Of a DNA stretch of 64,000 nucleotides, positions 46,048 to 54,655 are shown in pieces. Both the position numbers and the translations under genes were made by a program. The notes under the pieces are model-generated. The model was not told the origin of the DNA, did not search any database, and saw only the letters and a list, made by a program, of their open reading frames with translations. Where the stretch lies: contig NZ_LN913006.1 in assembly GCF_001487165.1 (NCBI RefSeq), forward strand, positions 3,276,045-3,340,044. The letters are read 5' to 3'. Numbering within the stretch: position 1 is the stretch's first letter; every line of letters begins with the position of its first letter. Source of the DNA: Blautia massiliensis (ex Durand et al. 2017). Lineage in GTDB: Bacteria > Bacillota > Clostridia > Lachnospirales > Lachnospiraceae.

Positions 46048-46231
46048 TAGAAATTCCCCTTTCGTAGTTAAGATTAAGTATATCTATCATAACACGAACA
46101 TACATTCGATTCAAGAAAATACGGATATTTTTAAAGTGATTGTGTCAATTTACAATCAATTTCTATTCAATGTGGTTTTCCGGCAGGTTCTGTAAAATAA
46201 GCTCAGATCAAAACAATAACGGGAGGAGCTT

Positions 46232-46366
46232 ATGCAACAGAATATTGAATTTGAGCGGTGCATTGATTTTCTGGTACGGATGATTGATAAGTACGGCGCT
46301 GAAGTCCTCCGGGAGTTGGAGGAAGAAAAACAGAATAAGGAAGAAAAAGAAGCGGCAGTTTCCTGA
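46232..46366 (+). CDS. Small 44-residue acidic helical protein
   Basis: ATG at 46232 behind a strong GGGAGGAG site (46221-46228). The peptide starts MQQNIEFERCIDFLVRMIDK and ends in a Glu/Lys-rich helix. It is followed at once by a terminator that reuses its last codons, giving a complete little gene divergent from the STAND gene. No family recognised; the site, stop and terminator together support that it is real. Confidence 0.65.
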   Translation: MQQNIEFERCIDFLVRMIDKYGAEVLRELEEEKQNKEEKEAAVS

Positions 46367-46399
46367 AATACAAAATGTAAATCAGACTGTCGCTTTTTT
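46352..46399 (+). terminator. Terminator of the 44-residue gene
   Basis: GCGGCAGT (46352-46359, inside the last codons) pairs with ACTGTCGC (46386-46393, one G-T pair), then six T. Confidence 0.75.
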
Positions 46400-46413
46400 C
46401 ATGCATTTTTAAA

Positions 46414-47022
46414 TCAAATAAATTTTAAAAGCTGATGCAGAGTGTGTGGCTCATTATTCTGAGAAGCGGTAATACGAGTATCAAATGGCTTGAAATGATT
46501 CTGCGTATAAAAGCTCAGAAGAAATTCATTATCTTCGCATTCAAGAAACTCCATAACGCCACCTACGGAATATTTGAGACTGGATATGGTTTCCAGTGCA
46601 AATCCCAGTAGAATATTTCCAGGAATTCGTTTTTCCTTTGGAAGAGAATAGTTCTTTCCCAACTGGGCGATCAGGTAAGCTGCGGTAGTATAGGATTGTG
46701 TTTCTTCATCCAAAATACTGACACGGGACAGCTTTTTTGCCATTGTCTTGCTGATATTTGAAGCACGGACAGAGATGGGTTTTACTGTAAGTGAAAAATA
46801 ACCAACCAATGAAGCATCTTCAGCATCAAATACCAGATAAGTGATAGATTGATCTTTTTTGGTAAACTCAATCGCATTATGTAATAAAAAGTATTCCACA
46901 TCGAGATTTTTGGGACAAGAAAAATCGGAGAGTAAGTCGTAAAGACTTTCCTCTCCGATATATGTCGGTTCGTCTTTATCCAAATATGCCCGAATATTAA
47001 CGGTAAAATATTTATCAGACAT
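46414..47022 (-). CDS. GNAT acetyltransferase, probable type II toxin
   Basis: 202 residues with a GNAT fold: YLVFDAEDASLVGYFSLT strand pair, AAYLIAQLGKNYSLPKEKRIPG where the acetyl-CoA loop should be, GGVMEFLECEDNEFLLSFYTQNHF at the C-terminal part. This order matches TacT/AtaT-like toxins that acetylate aminoacyl-tRNA. It overlaps the upstream antitoxin-like gene by 8 bases, the usual antitoxin-toxin order for this class. The exact target is unknown; an ordinary acetyltransferase cannot be excluded. Confidence 0.75.
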   Translation of the reverse strand: MSDKYFTVNIRAYLDKDEPTYIGEESLYDLLSDFSCPKNLDVEYFLLHNAIEFTKKDQSITYLVFDAEDASLVGYFSLTVKPISVRASNISKTMAKKLSRVSILDEETQSYTTAAYLIAQLGKNYSLPKEKRIPGNILLGFALETISSLKYSVGGVMEFLECEDNEFLLSFYTQNHFKPFDTRITASQNNEPHTLHQLLKFI

Positions 47023-47200
47023 GTTTTTTCTTCCTTTTTGACATTAAAGCTAAGATTTCCTGTGGGTTCGTTAACTGACGTCCGGGAAGTGTCTGCTTTG
47101 GTGTGCGGTCACGGTCGGCTTCGTCAATTGCTGCGACAAAACGCTTTATGCTATTTGGATTGGATACGACAAAATTATGAGTAATACTTGAAGTAGCCAT
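47015..47200 (-). CDS. Probable antitoxin of the GNAT toxin
   Basis: 61 residues starting MATSSITHNFVVSNPNSIKR, with a basic C-terminus (MSKRKKKHV). The segment NFVVSNPNSIKRFVAAIDEADRD could form a ribbon or helix contact. ATG at 47200 has GGAGGTG upstream; the open frame back to 47359 is not supported. I do not place it in a named antitoxin family; the call rests on size and on overlap with the toxin-like gene. Confidence 0.65.
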   Translation of the reverse strand: MATSSITHNFVVSNPNSIKRFVAAIDEADRDRTPKQTLPGRQLTNPQEILALMSKRKKKHV

Positions 47201-47546
47201 ACTAACACCTCCTCTTTTTTGGCTTTTTTGTGTATTTATAGTATATGCAATGTGTGATAAAAACACAATATCGAAAACAAAAATAATTTCTAAATAATTT
47301 TCAAGCCGGACATTTATTAGACGCTTCCGGTAAGCGAACAATATTTTCGAGCCAATCATTTATAAGTCGCCAATGGTGGGCGGGCAATATTTTGATAACA
47401 GAAATGCTCTGTATCTAACTTAATTATACGATTGGCGAAGAAATGCGTCAATACGGAAAATAAGTATTGAAAATAGTTGGAACAAGTACTAAAATTAAGT
47501 TGGGACATTGAATGGAAGTTATGTTACGAGATAATAAGAATTGTAG
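47201..47546. other. 346-base divergent gap between TA pair and primase-helicase gene
   Basis: AT-rich. CGCCAAT (47368-47374) and ATTGGCG (47431-47437) form an inverted repeat with a 56-base spacing, and CAATATTTT occurs twice (about 47339 and 47385). These could be operator sites for the antitoxin or for the element genes. No gene is evident. Confidence 0.35.
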
Positions 47547-50528
47547 GTGGAAGGTTTGAACATAGAAGCATATGATGCTGATTCATTGAGAAAAATGGTT
47601 AGGTTGCTTGAATATGAGAACAAGATATTAAAAGATAAATTGAAGAAAGCAGGCATTTCATATGAAGAGGTGAATCCTTTTGAAGAAAAAATAGAAAGTG
47701 CAGAAGAATATGACCTGGATCAAGGGAGTCGTATTGTAAATCCGCCATATATTACAGAGAAAATGGCAATACGTTTCTTTTCGATGTTTTGGGGAAGAGA
47801 AGATGTATATGCCAGACGGGGAAAGAACGGGGGTTATTTTCCACAATGTGCAAATCGTTGGAATGACCGGCTTTGTCCTAAACAACGTAAAGAGAAGGTA
47901 TTTTGTGATGAATGTGAAAATACCAAATGGATAAGTCTGGATGTAAAAAAAATAATTGCTCATTTGTTAGGCACAAAAGAAGATGGATCAGATGTAATAG
48001 GTGTATATCCTTTACTGCCAAATGGAACATGCAGATTTATTGTATTTGATTTTGATAATCATGAAAAAGGAGCAGAGGTTACGGACTTTGCAAATACGGA
48101 TAATGAGTGGCATAAAGAAGTGGATGCGCTTAGAAAAATGTGTGAGCTTAATGGTATCAGACCTTTAGTTGAGAGATCTCGATCTGGAAAAGGTGCCCAT
48201 GTATGGATTTTCTTTAAAAAGGCAATATCTGCGGCAACAGCAAGGAATTTTGGATTTCTCCTGTTAGACAAGGGTTCAACTTCCATCAATCTGAAATCTT
48301 TTCATTATTATGATAGAATGTATCCTTCGCAGGATGTGGCAAGCAGCATAGGTAATTTGATTGCATTGCCATTACAGGGGCAGGCACTTAAAAATGGAAA
48401 TAGTGCTTTTGTAGATGAAAATTGGAATGCATATCCTGATCAATGGGATGCTCTTTTCAATAAAACAAAAAAGCTGGGAATAGAAGATGTTGAACAATGC
48501 ATGGCAAAATGGCAGGGAGAATTAGCAGAAGTCAGAGGAACGCTTACTAATATTGAGAAGAATGTCAGACCGAAACCATGGAAGAAGAAATGTGAGTTTT
48601 GTAAGTCAGATGTTGTGGGCAAGCTTCATATGGTATTGGGCAATGGAGTTTATATTGATACTCTGAATCTTATGCCAAGAATACAAAATCAGGTCCGTAG
48701 TTTGGCGGCATTTGATAATCCGGAATTTTACAAAAATAAAAGGCTGGGATATTCTAATTATTATAATTTCAGTACTGTATATTTAGGTAAGGATATAGAT
48801 GGATATATACAGATTCCGAGAGGACTGCGGGAAAATATTATACAGGAATGTGAAAAAGCAGGCATTTCAGTTGATGTTTCAGATCAAAGAGAAACAGGAC
48901 AACCTATCAGAGTATCTTTTAAAGGTGATTTGCGAATGCAACAGGAATTAGCAGCAGAAAAATTATTATCACATTCAGATGGGGTTTTGAGTGCGGCAAC
49001 TGCATTTGGAAAGACTGTAGTATGTAGTTACCTTATTGCAGAGCGAAAAGTAAATACGCTCATTTTGCTGCAAAATAAAGATTTGCTTAATCAGTGGGTT
49101 GATGAATTGAATCATTTCTTAGAGATAAGAGAAGAACCACCGGAATATGAAACAAAAACAGGAAGAAAGAAAAAAAGAAATAGTGTGATAGGCGTTTTGC
49201 ACGGAAATAAAAATACATTGACAGGGATTATAGATGTTGCAATGGTTGGTTCAATGTACAGCAGAGGAAAATTTAATGAACGGATTAATTCTTACGGAAT
49301 GGTAATTATGGATGAATGTCATCACGCAGCTTCTAACACATCTATGGAATTATTGCAGAAAATAAATGCAAAATACGTATATGGTGTTTCTGCTACACCT
49401 AAACGTGGTGACAGTCTTGATCGGATCATCTATATGCTGTTAGGACCTTTGAGACATAGATTTACTGCATTGGAGAGGGCTAAGGAACAGGGGATTGGAC
49501 ATTATTTTGTCCCAAGATACACAAGAGTAGTTGATACTGCAGAAAGCAAGGATAATATTAATAAAGCATATAATTTGATTAGTACCAGTAAGGTGCGCAA
49601 TGAAATGATCATAGATGATGTTATAACTTGTGTTGCAAGAAAACAAACTCCTGTAATTTTGACAAGATTTAAGGAACATGCAAAATTTTTACATGATGCC
49701 TTAAAGAAAAAAGCAGATCATGTATTCCTTCTGTATGGGGATAATTCGGATAAGGAAAATGCTGAAATAAGAGTAAAATTAAAGCAGATACCTGAAAATG
49801 AATCGCTTATTTTGGTGGCAACTGGTCAGAAAATAGGAGAAGGGTTTGATTTCCCAAGACTGGATGTATTAATGCTTGCAGCACCTGTATCTTTTGAAGG
49901 ACGCCTGGAACAGTATGTAGGTAGATTAAACAGAGATTATGTCGGAAAAGAAGCCGTTTATGTGTATGATTATATCGATTCGCATGTGCGTTATTTTGAT
50001 AAAATGTATGCAAAAAGATTGAGAACATATAGGAAAATGGGATTTTCAATCTGGACGCAAGAGTTGCAACCTAAACAAATAATAAATGCAATATTTGATT
50101 CTGTAAATTATACCGAAAAATTCGAGCAAGATATTGTAGAGTCAGAAAAAATGGTGGTAATTTCCAGTCCGGATATCAGACAGGATAAAATTGACAGATT
50201 TTTATTACTAGTCAAGAAGAGACAGGAAGTAGGGGTAAAGGTCACAGTTATTACAACAGATCCGGAAGATATTACTTACGGAAAGTCAGATGTATGTTAT
50301 GAATTAATCAGAGCAATGCAATTGGTAGGAATAAATGTGATAACAAGAACAGAAGTAGAAGAATATTTTGCCGTTATTGATGATGAAATAGTATGGCATG
50401 GTGGGATGAATCTACTTGGAAAAGCTGATGTCTGGGATAACTTAATGCGTATCAGAAATTCACAAGTTGCAACGGAATTGTTGGAAATTGCTTTGGGATG
50501 TTCTGAGGAGAGGAGGAAAAGTGAATAA
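47547..50528 (+). CDS. AEP primase - SF2 helicase - PLD-like fusion protein
   Basis: 993 residues, three modules. An N-terminal coiled coil (1-36) is followed by an archaeo-eukaryotic-type primase of the TOTE-associated kind: four cysteines near 101-123, catalytic FDFDNH (about 167-172) and SRSGKGAH (211-218). An SF2 helicase follows: ATAFGKT (about 484), MDECHHAAS (about 587), GVSATPKRGD, GEGFDFPRLD and QYVGRLNRDY. The last 120 residues look phospholipase-D-like, with YFAVIDDEIVWHGGMNLLG but no HxK motif. GTG at 47547 or TTG at 47556 could start it. It overlaps the serine recombinase by 8 bases. Its job, defence or element replication, is not known. Confidence 0.85.
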   Translation: MEGLNIEAYDADSLRKMVRLLEYENKILKDKLKKAGISYEEVNPFEEKIESAEEYDLDQGSRIVNPPYITEKMAIRFFSMFWGREDVYARRGKNGGYFPQCANRWNDRLCPKQRKEKVFCDECENTKWISLDVKKIIAHLLGTKEDGSDVIGVYPLLPNGTCRFIVFDFDNHEKGAEVTDFANTDNEWHKEVDALRKMCELNGIRPLVERSRSGKGAHVWIFFKKAISAATARNFGFLLLDKGSTSINLKSFHYYDRMYPSQDVASSIGNLIALPLQGQALKNGNSAFVDENWNAYPDQWDALFNKTKKLGIEDVEQCMAKWQGELAEVRGTLTNIEKNVRPKPWKKKCEFCKSDVVGKLHMVLGNGVYIDTLNLMPRIQNQVRSLAAFDNPEFYKNKRLGYSNYYNFSTVYLGKDIDGYIQIPRGLRENIIQECEKAGISVDVSDQRETGQPIRVSFKGDLRMQQELAAEKLLSHSDGVLSAATAFGKTVVCSYLIAERKVNTLILLQNKDLLNQWVDELNHFLEIREEPPEYETKTGRKKKRNSVIGVLHGNKNTLTGIIDVAMVGSMYSRGKFNERINSYGMVIMDECHHAASNTSMELLQKINAKYVYGVSATPKRGDSLDRIIYMLLGPLRHRFTALERAKEQGIGHYFVPRYTRVVDTAESKDNINKAYNLISTSKVRNEMIIDDVITCVARKQTPVILTRFKEHAKFLHDALKKKADHVFLLYGDNSDKENAEIRVKLKQIPENESLILVATGQKIGEGFDFPRLDVLMLAAPVSFEGRLEQYVGRLNRDYVGKEAVYVYDYIDSHVRYFDKMYAKRLRTYRKMGFSIWTQELQPKQIINAIFDSVNYTEKFEQDIVESEKMVVISSPDIRQDKIDRFLLLVKKRQEVGVKVTVITTDPEDITYGKSDVCYELIRAMQLVGINVITRTEVEEYFAVIDDEIVWHGGMNLLGKADVWDNLMRIRNSQVATELLEIALGCSEERRKSE

Positions 50529-52272
50529 AAAGATAAAATGTGATATCTATACCAGAGTATCCACAACCATGCAGGTAGATGGCTACAGTCTGGATGCTCA
50601 GAAAGAAAAACTCGAGAGATATGCGGAATTTCAGAACATGGAAATCGTAAATGAGTATTCCGATGAAGGTAAGTCTGGAAAAAGCGTAGAGGGCAGACCG
50701 GAATTTCAGAGAATGTTGGATAATATTGAGAATGGAACAGATGAGGTGCAGTTTGTACTGGTGTTCAAGCTTTCCAGATTTGGTCGTAATGCGGCAGATG
50801 TTTTAAATTCTTTGCAGAGGATGCAGGATTTTGGAGTGAATCTGATCTGTGTAGAAGATGGAATTGACAGCTCAAAAGATAGTGGAAAGCTGATGATTTC
50901 TGTTCTGTCTGCGGTGGCAGAGATCGAACGAGAGAATATCCTTGTTCAGACAATGGAAGGACGTAAGCAGAAAGCCAGGGAAGGAAAATGGAATGGTGGA
51001 TTTGCTCCGTATGGTTATGAATTAGTAAATGGAGAATTGCAGATTGCAGAGGACGAAGCAGAGATTATTCGTCTGATCTATGACAAATTTATTCATACCA
51101 ATATGGGAATCTCTGCGATTGCTGCATGGCTGAACCAGCATGGATACAAAAAGAAAAAACGACAGAATAATACACTGGACGCATTTGCCGCTTCATTTAT
51201 AAAGGGCGTTCTGGATAATCCGGTATACTGTGGAAAGCTGGCTTATGGACGAAGGAAAAACGAGAAAGTTTCTGGTACAAGAAATGAATACCGCATTGTA
51301 AAGCAGGAAAATTATATGCTGCACGATGGTATCCATGAAGGGATTGTTTCAGAAACAGACTGGGAGCTGGCACATCAAAAACGGGAAAAAACAGGTGTGA
51401 AATATGAAAAGACACATAGTTTCGATCATGAGCATATTTTATCCGGAATATTGAGATGCCCATTATGTGGAAGTGGTATGTATGGAAACGTGAACCGAAA
51501 GAAAAAGAAAGACGGAACCTTATATAAGGATTATTTCTATTATGCCTGCAAACATCGTCGCCTGGTAGATGGTCATAAATGTGGATATCGTAAACAATGG
51601 AGCGAGGAGAAGATTAACAATGCAGTGGAAGAAGTTATTCGGAAGCTGGTGAAGAATCCGAAATTTGAAGAAGCAATTCTGAATAAAATCGGTTCAAGAA
51701 TAGATACAGAAGAAATAGAAAAAGAGATTGAAAGACTGGAAAAACAGCACAGGCAACTGACCGGAGCAAAAGCAAGACTTGGACAGCAGATGGATAGTCT
51801 GGATATCATGGATAAATTTTATGAAAAGAAATATCAGGATATGGAGACACGCTTATATCGTCTATATGATGAAATTGAAGGCGTGGAGAATAGTATAGAA
51901 GAAGTTAAGAATCGCCTGCTGAATATCCGGCAACAGAAAATATCAGAAGAAAACGTCTATCAATTTCTTTTATATTTTGATAAACTATATGATAAGTTCA
52001 CCGACCTGGAGAAAAAAGAATTTCTTAATAGCTTTGTAGAACAGGTGGACATTTACGAGCAGGAGCAGCCAGATGGCAGATTCCTGAAGCACATAAAGTT
52101 CCGTTTTCCGGTGTATTTTGGAGACAGGGAAATACAGGAACTTTGTTGGGACAACGAAAGTACCGTTGAGACCGTGTGCCTCTTGAGCAACCGAAAACCA
52201 GATACTACGGTAAAACTCAGCGTGGATATGGATGATTACTACCGTATTATAAATGGTAAAGATGCAGAATAA
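50521..52272 (+). CDS. Large serine recombinase/integrase
   Basis: 583 residues. Catalytic domain: CDIYTRVSTTMQ with the nucleophilic serine, KLSRFGRNAADV with active-site arginine, and AEIERENI. Then the recombinase domain (GYELVNGELQIAEDEAEII), a zinc ribbon (CPLCGSGMYG), a long coiled coil (about 410-480) and a C-terminal end containing VETVCLLSNRKPD. GTG at 50521 is within the helicase 3' end after AGGAGG, so both are coupled. It is the best candidate for the integrase that moves this island. Confidence 0.92.
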   Translation: MNKKIKCDIYTRVSTTMQVDGYSLDAQKEKLERYAEFQNMEIVNEYSDEGKSGKSVEGRPEFQRMLDNIENGTDEVQFVLVFKLSRFGRNAADVLNSLQRMQDFGVNLICVEDGIDSSKDSGKLMISVLSAVAEIERENILVQTMEGRKQKAREGKWNGGFAPYGYELVNGELQIAEDEAEIIRLIYDKFIHTNMGISAIAAWLNQHGYKKKKRQNNTLDAFAASFIKGVLDNPVYCGKLAYGRRKNEKVSGTRNEYRIVKQENYMLHDGIHEGIVSETDWELAHQKREKTGVKYEKTHSFDHEHILSGILRCPLCGSGMYGNVNRKKKKDGTLYKDYFYYACKHRRLVDGHKCGYRKQWSEEKINNAVEEVIRKLVKNPKFEEAILNKIGSRIDTEEIEKEIERLEKQHRQLTGAKARLGQQMDSLDIMDKFYEKKYQDMETRLYRLYDEIEGVENSIEEVKNRLLNIRQQKISEENVYQFLLYFDKLYDKFTDLEKKEFLNSFVEQVDIYEQEQPDGRFLKHIKFRFPVYFGDREIQELCWDNESTVETVCLLSNRKPDTTVKLSVDMDDYYRIINGKDAE

Positions 52273-52359
52273 TGATTTTGTCATAGTGGCTGTGTTGAAT
52301 TTCTATTTTTTAAATTGTTCACATTGATAATGTATCTGATTTTGGAGGAAAATTAATTT

Positions 52360-52896
52360 ATGGACAAAGAAAAAGCAGATATGATTATTTATACGACAGA
52401 GGATGGTCTGACGAAAGTTGAAACTACTTTTGATGGTGATACCGTCTGGTTGTCCATTGATCAGATGGCAGAATTGTTTCAGAGAGATAAATCAACCATT
52501 TCCAGACATATTAAAAATATATTTATAGAAGGTGAATTACAGCGGGATTCAGTTGTTGCAAAATTTGCAACAACTGCTTCTGATGGAAAAGTTTACAATG
52601 TAGACTATTACAATCTTGATGTTATTATTTCTGTTGGCTATCGTGTAAAATCAAAACAGGGAACACAGTTCAGAATTTGGGCAACTGGGATTTTAAAAGA
52701 ATACATGAGAAAAGGTTTTGCTTTAGATGATGATCGTTTGAAAAATCTAGGTGGCGGTGGATATTTCAAGGAATTGTTGGAGAGAATCCGTGATATTCGT
52801 GCATCCGAGAAAGTGTTTTATCCAATGCGTCGTAAAACTCCTTGCTTCCGCTATGGGGATATAAGACGCGTCCATCGAATTTATGCAAGTAATTGA
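52360..52896 (+). pseudogene. RhuM family gene, truncated by the IS605 element
   Basis: The first 154 codons encode a RhuM-type protein (TEDGLTKVETTFDGDTVWLS, FQRDKSTISRHIKN with its DNA-binding look, NVDYYNLDVIISVGYRVKS, then RDIRASEKVFY). RhuM proteins are about 330-350 residues, so the C-terminal half is missing. The break is exactly at a TTTAT (52817-52821), where the IS200/IS605 left end begins; the last 25 codons are IS sequence. The remainder is not found after the IS right end. GGAGG precedes the ATG. Confidence 0.82.
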
Positions 52897-52949
52897 AGAT
52901 GGACAAAATAGTAATTGTATTAACTAATAAACCATAGTATAATACAAAT

Positions 52950-53372
52950 ATGAACACAACATATAAATCAAACAACAATGTCGTCTATTCCTGTAAATAC
53001 CATGTAGTATGGTGTCTAAAGTATAGACGAAAAGTATTAATTAACGGTGTGGACGTCCGGCTGAAGGAGCTGCTCACAGAGTATGCTACAAATCTTTCTG
53101 TAGACATTCTGGAAATGGAGATCATGCCAGATCATGTTCATATGCTTTTGGAAGTAGATCCTCAGTTTGGCATCCACAAAGCTGTAAAGTCATTTAAAGG
53201 CTATACGTCCAGAATTTTAAGACAGGAATTTCCCTATCTTAAAACGAAAATGCCGACTCTCTGGACAAACAGCTATTTTGTATCGACGGTGGGCGGTGCT
53301 CCGCTGGAAACAGTAAAACAGTATATTGAAAACCAGAAAACATCGCAGAGACAAAAGGATAAGATGGGATAA
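52950..53372 (+). CDS. tnpA: IS200-type Y1 transposase TnpA
   Basis: 140-residue HUH single-strand transposase. CKYHVVWCLKYRRK start, the metal-binding PDHVHMLLEV (HxH) and the catalytic tyrosine in VKQYIENQ are all present, so it looks active. A promoter-like stretch and short leader lie upstream inside the left end. Stop overlaps the tnpB ATG. Confidence 0.95.
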   Translation: MNTTYKSNNNVVYSCKYHVVWCLKYRRKVLINGVDVRLKELLTEYATNLSVDILEMEIMPDHVHMLLEVDPQFGIHKAVKSFKGYTSRILRQEFPYLKTKMPTLWTNSYFVSTVGGAPLETVKQYIENQKTSQRQKDKMG

Positions 53373-54469
53373 TGCAAAAAGGAATTAAATTTAGGATCTA
53401 CCCGAACAGAGAACAGAAAAACTTCATCCATCAGACCCTGGGATGTTGCCGGTTCATCTACAACCGGGGACTTGCCATGCGTAAGGAAGGCTATGAAAAT
53501 GGGGAAAAGATCGGCTATTCCCAGACTTCCGCCATGCTGACTGAACTGAAAAAGCAAGAGGAGTTTGCCTTTCTGAAAGCAGCAGATTCCATTGCATTAC
53601 AGCAGTCTTTGCGGGATCTCGACCGGGGATTTGTGAATTTCTTTCAGAAACGGGCTTCCTATCCAACCTTCAAAAGTAAACATAACCGGTTCCAGTCATA
53701 CAGAACGGTAAATCAAAAAGATAATATTCGTATTGTGGGAAGATATATCAAACTTCCGAAACTTGGATTTGTTAAAATACGGCAGTCGATGGAAGTGGAA
53801 AAGATTAATCACGTGATAATTGAGCACACACCGGCTGGAAAATATTTTGCGGTTTTAAATGTTGATTTTGAACCGGAACCACGCTCAAATGCTGGGGGAA
53901 CGATAGGGATTGATGTCGGGATCAAAGCGTTCTACTCCGACAGTAATGGAAATACGGTATCAAATCCCAGATATCTGGAACGCTCAATGCGAAAACTCAT
54001 AAGAGAACAGCGCAGGCTTTCCCGAAAACAAAAAGATTCCCATAACCGCGAGAAGCAGCGGATCAGGGTGGCAAGAGTGTATGAGAAAGTAACCAATCAG
54101 CGGAATGATTTCCTGCAGAAACAGTCAACGATGCTGGTGCGTGAAAACCAAACCATCTGTATTGAAGATCTGAATGTTAAGGGGATGATCCGGAATCATA
54201 AACTGTCAAAATCGATAGCGAGTGTTTCCTGGGCAAAATTTTTTGAAATGCTGGAATATAAAGCTGGCTGGTATGGAAATGAAATTCACAGAGTACCAAC
54301 GATGTATCCGAGCAGTCAGACCTGCAGCTGTTGTGGCTACAGAAATCCACGGATAAAAAATCTGGGCATTCGTATCTGGGAGTGTCCCAAATGCCATGCG
54401 GTTCATGACCGGGATACGAATGCAAGTATCAATATTCTGAAAAAAGGACTGCAGATGCAGTCTGCATAA
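53372..54469 (+). CDS. tnpB: TnpB RNA-guided endonuclease
   Basis: 365 residues, the compact ancestor-type of Cas12. RuvC residues are intact: Asp in GIDVGIKAF, Glu in CIEDLNVKGM, and Asp in HDRDTNASINI; the zinc ribbon is CSCCGYRN...CPKCHAVH. N-terminal recognition part starts KGIKFRIYPNREQKNFIHQT. The guide RNA is expected from the overlapping and following right-end sequence. TnpB cuts the empty donor site and so keeps the element. Confidence 0.95.
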   Translation: MQKGIKFRIYPNREQKNFIHQTLGCCRFIYNRGLAMRKEGYENGEKIGYSQTSAMLTELKKQEEFAFLKAADSIALQQSLRDLDRGFVNFFQKRASYPTFKSKHNRFQSYRTVNQKDNIRIVGRYIKLPKLGFVKIRQSMEVEKINHVIIEHTPAGKYFAVLNVDFEPEPRSNAGGTIGIDVGIKAFYSDSNGNTVSNPRYLERSMRKLIREQRRLSRKQKDSHNREKQRIRVARVYEKVTNQRNDFLQKQSTMLVRENQTICIEDLNVKGMIRNHKLSKSIASVSWAKFFEMLEYKAGWYGNEIHRVPTMYPSSQTCSCCGYRNPRIKNLGIRIWECPKCHAVHDRDTNASINILKKGLQMQSA

Positions 54470-54617
54470 AGATAAAAACTGTACCGTAGGGCATACGGGA
54501 ACAGTATAAATATAGCTTGTGGACACTGTGTAAGACATTGCAGTACCGTAAGGTGTTTGCCAATGCAGTAGTGGGAGAAGCAAGAATCCCCCTGCTTTAG
54601 CTGTGGGGAGTGTCAAA
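54470..54617 (+). ncRNA. Putative right-end (omega) guide RNA of TnpB
   Basis: Non-coding 148 bases between the tnpB stop and the IS right end contain several complementary segments (TACCGTAGGGCATACGG; GCAGTACCGTAAGG...CAATGCAGTA) and the terminal CCCC/GGGG hairpin. By analogy with characterised TnpB systems the RNA scaffold ends at the right end and the guide is the flanking sequence beginning near 54618. The 5' boundary may lie inside tnpB. Confidence 0.6.
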
Positions 54618-54626
54618 AAACATTGC

Positions 54627-54655
54627 TTTACAAGAAGAATAAAAAAGCATATAAT
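54627..54655 (+). promoter_or_regulatory. Promoter of the ROK regulator gene
   Basis: TTTACA (54627-54632), 17-base spacer, perfect TATAAT (54650-54655), ten bases beyond the IS right end. Transcription would begin near 54662, after the TTG at 54623, which therefore cannot be the start codon from this promoter. Confidence 0.65.

Larger units (their letters stand above)
25440..52290. mobile_element. Accessory island: degraded, layered integrative element at the rlmD 3' end
   Basis: Inferred extent, from the point where RlmD departs from its family end to the stop of a large serine recombinase. Contents typical of Tn1549-like conjugative elements: small orf at 25879, ParB-like remnant, CnaB surface protein, small orfs at 30042 and 30354, sigma-like remnant at 38712. 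Relaxase, coupling protein and type IV secretion genes are absent. Cargo blocks differ visibly in base composition from each other and from the chromosome. No direct-repeat attachment pair could be identified, so both ends are approximate, and the right end may lie further on. Confidence 0.6.
52822..54617 (+). mobile_element. IS200/IS605-type insertion sequence, apparently complete
   Basis: Left end follows TTTAT; its first 50 bases hold an imperfect palindrome (GCGTC...GACGC). tnpA and tnpB lie in the same direction, overlapping by one base. The right end carries a CCCC-CTGC-TTTAGC-GGGG hairpin (54588-54608) and stops near 54615-54617. These elements have no terminal inverted repeats or target duplications, so the ends are judged from the hairpins and from the RhuM break. 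Confidence 0.8.

Noticed and set aside
25400-52300. Exact attachment-site direct repeats for the island
   Set aside because: Only the partial match between the rlmD junction and the recombinase end was found; no perfect repeat pair could be located by eye.
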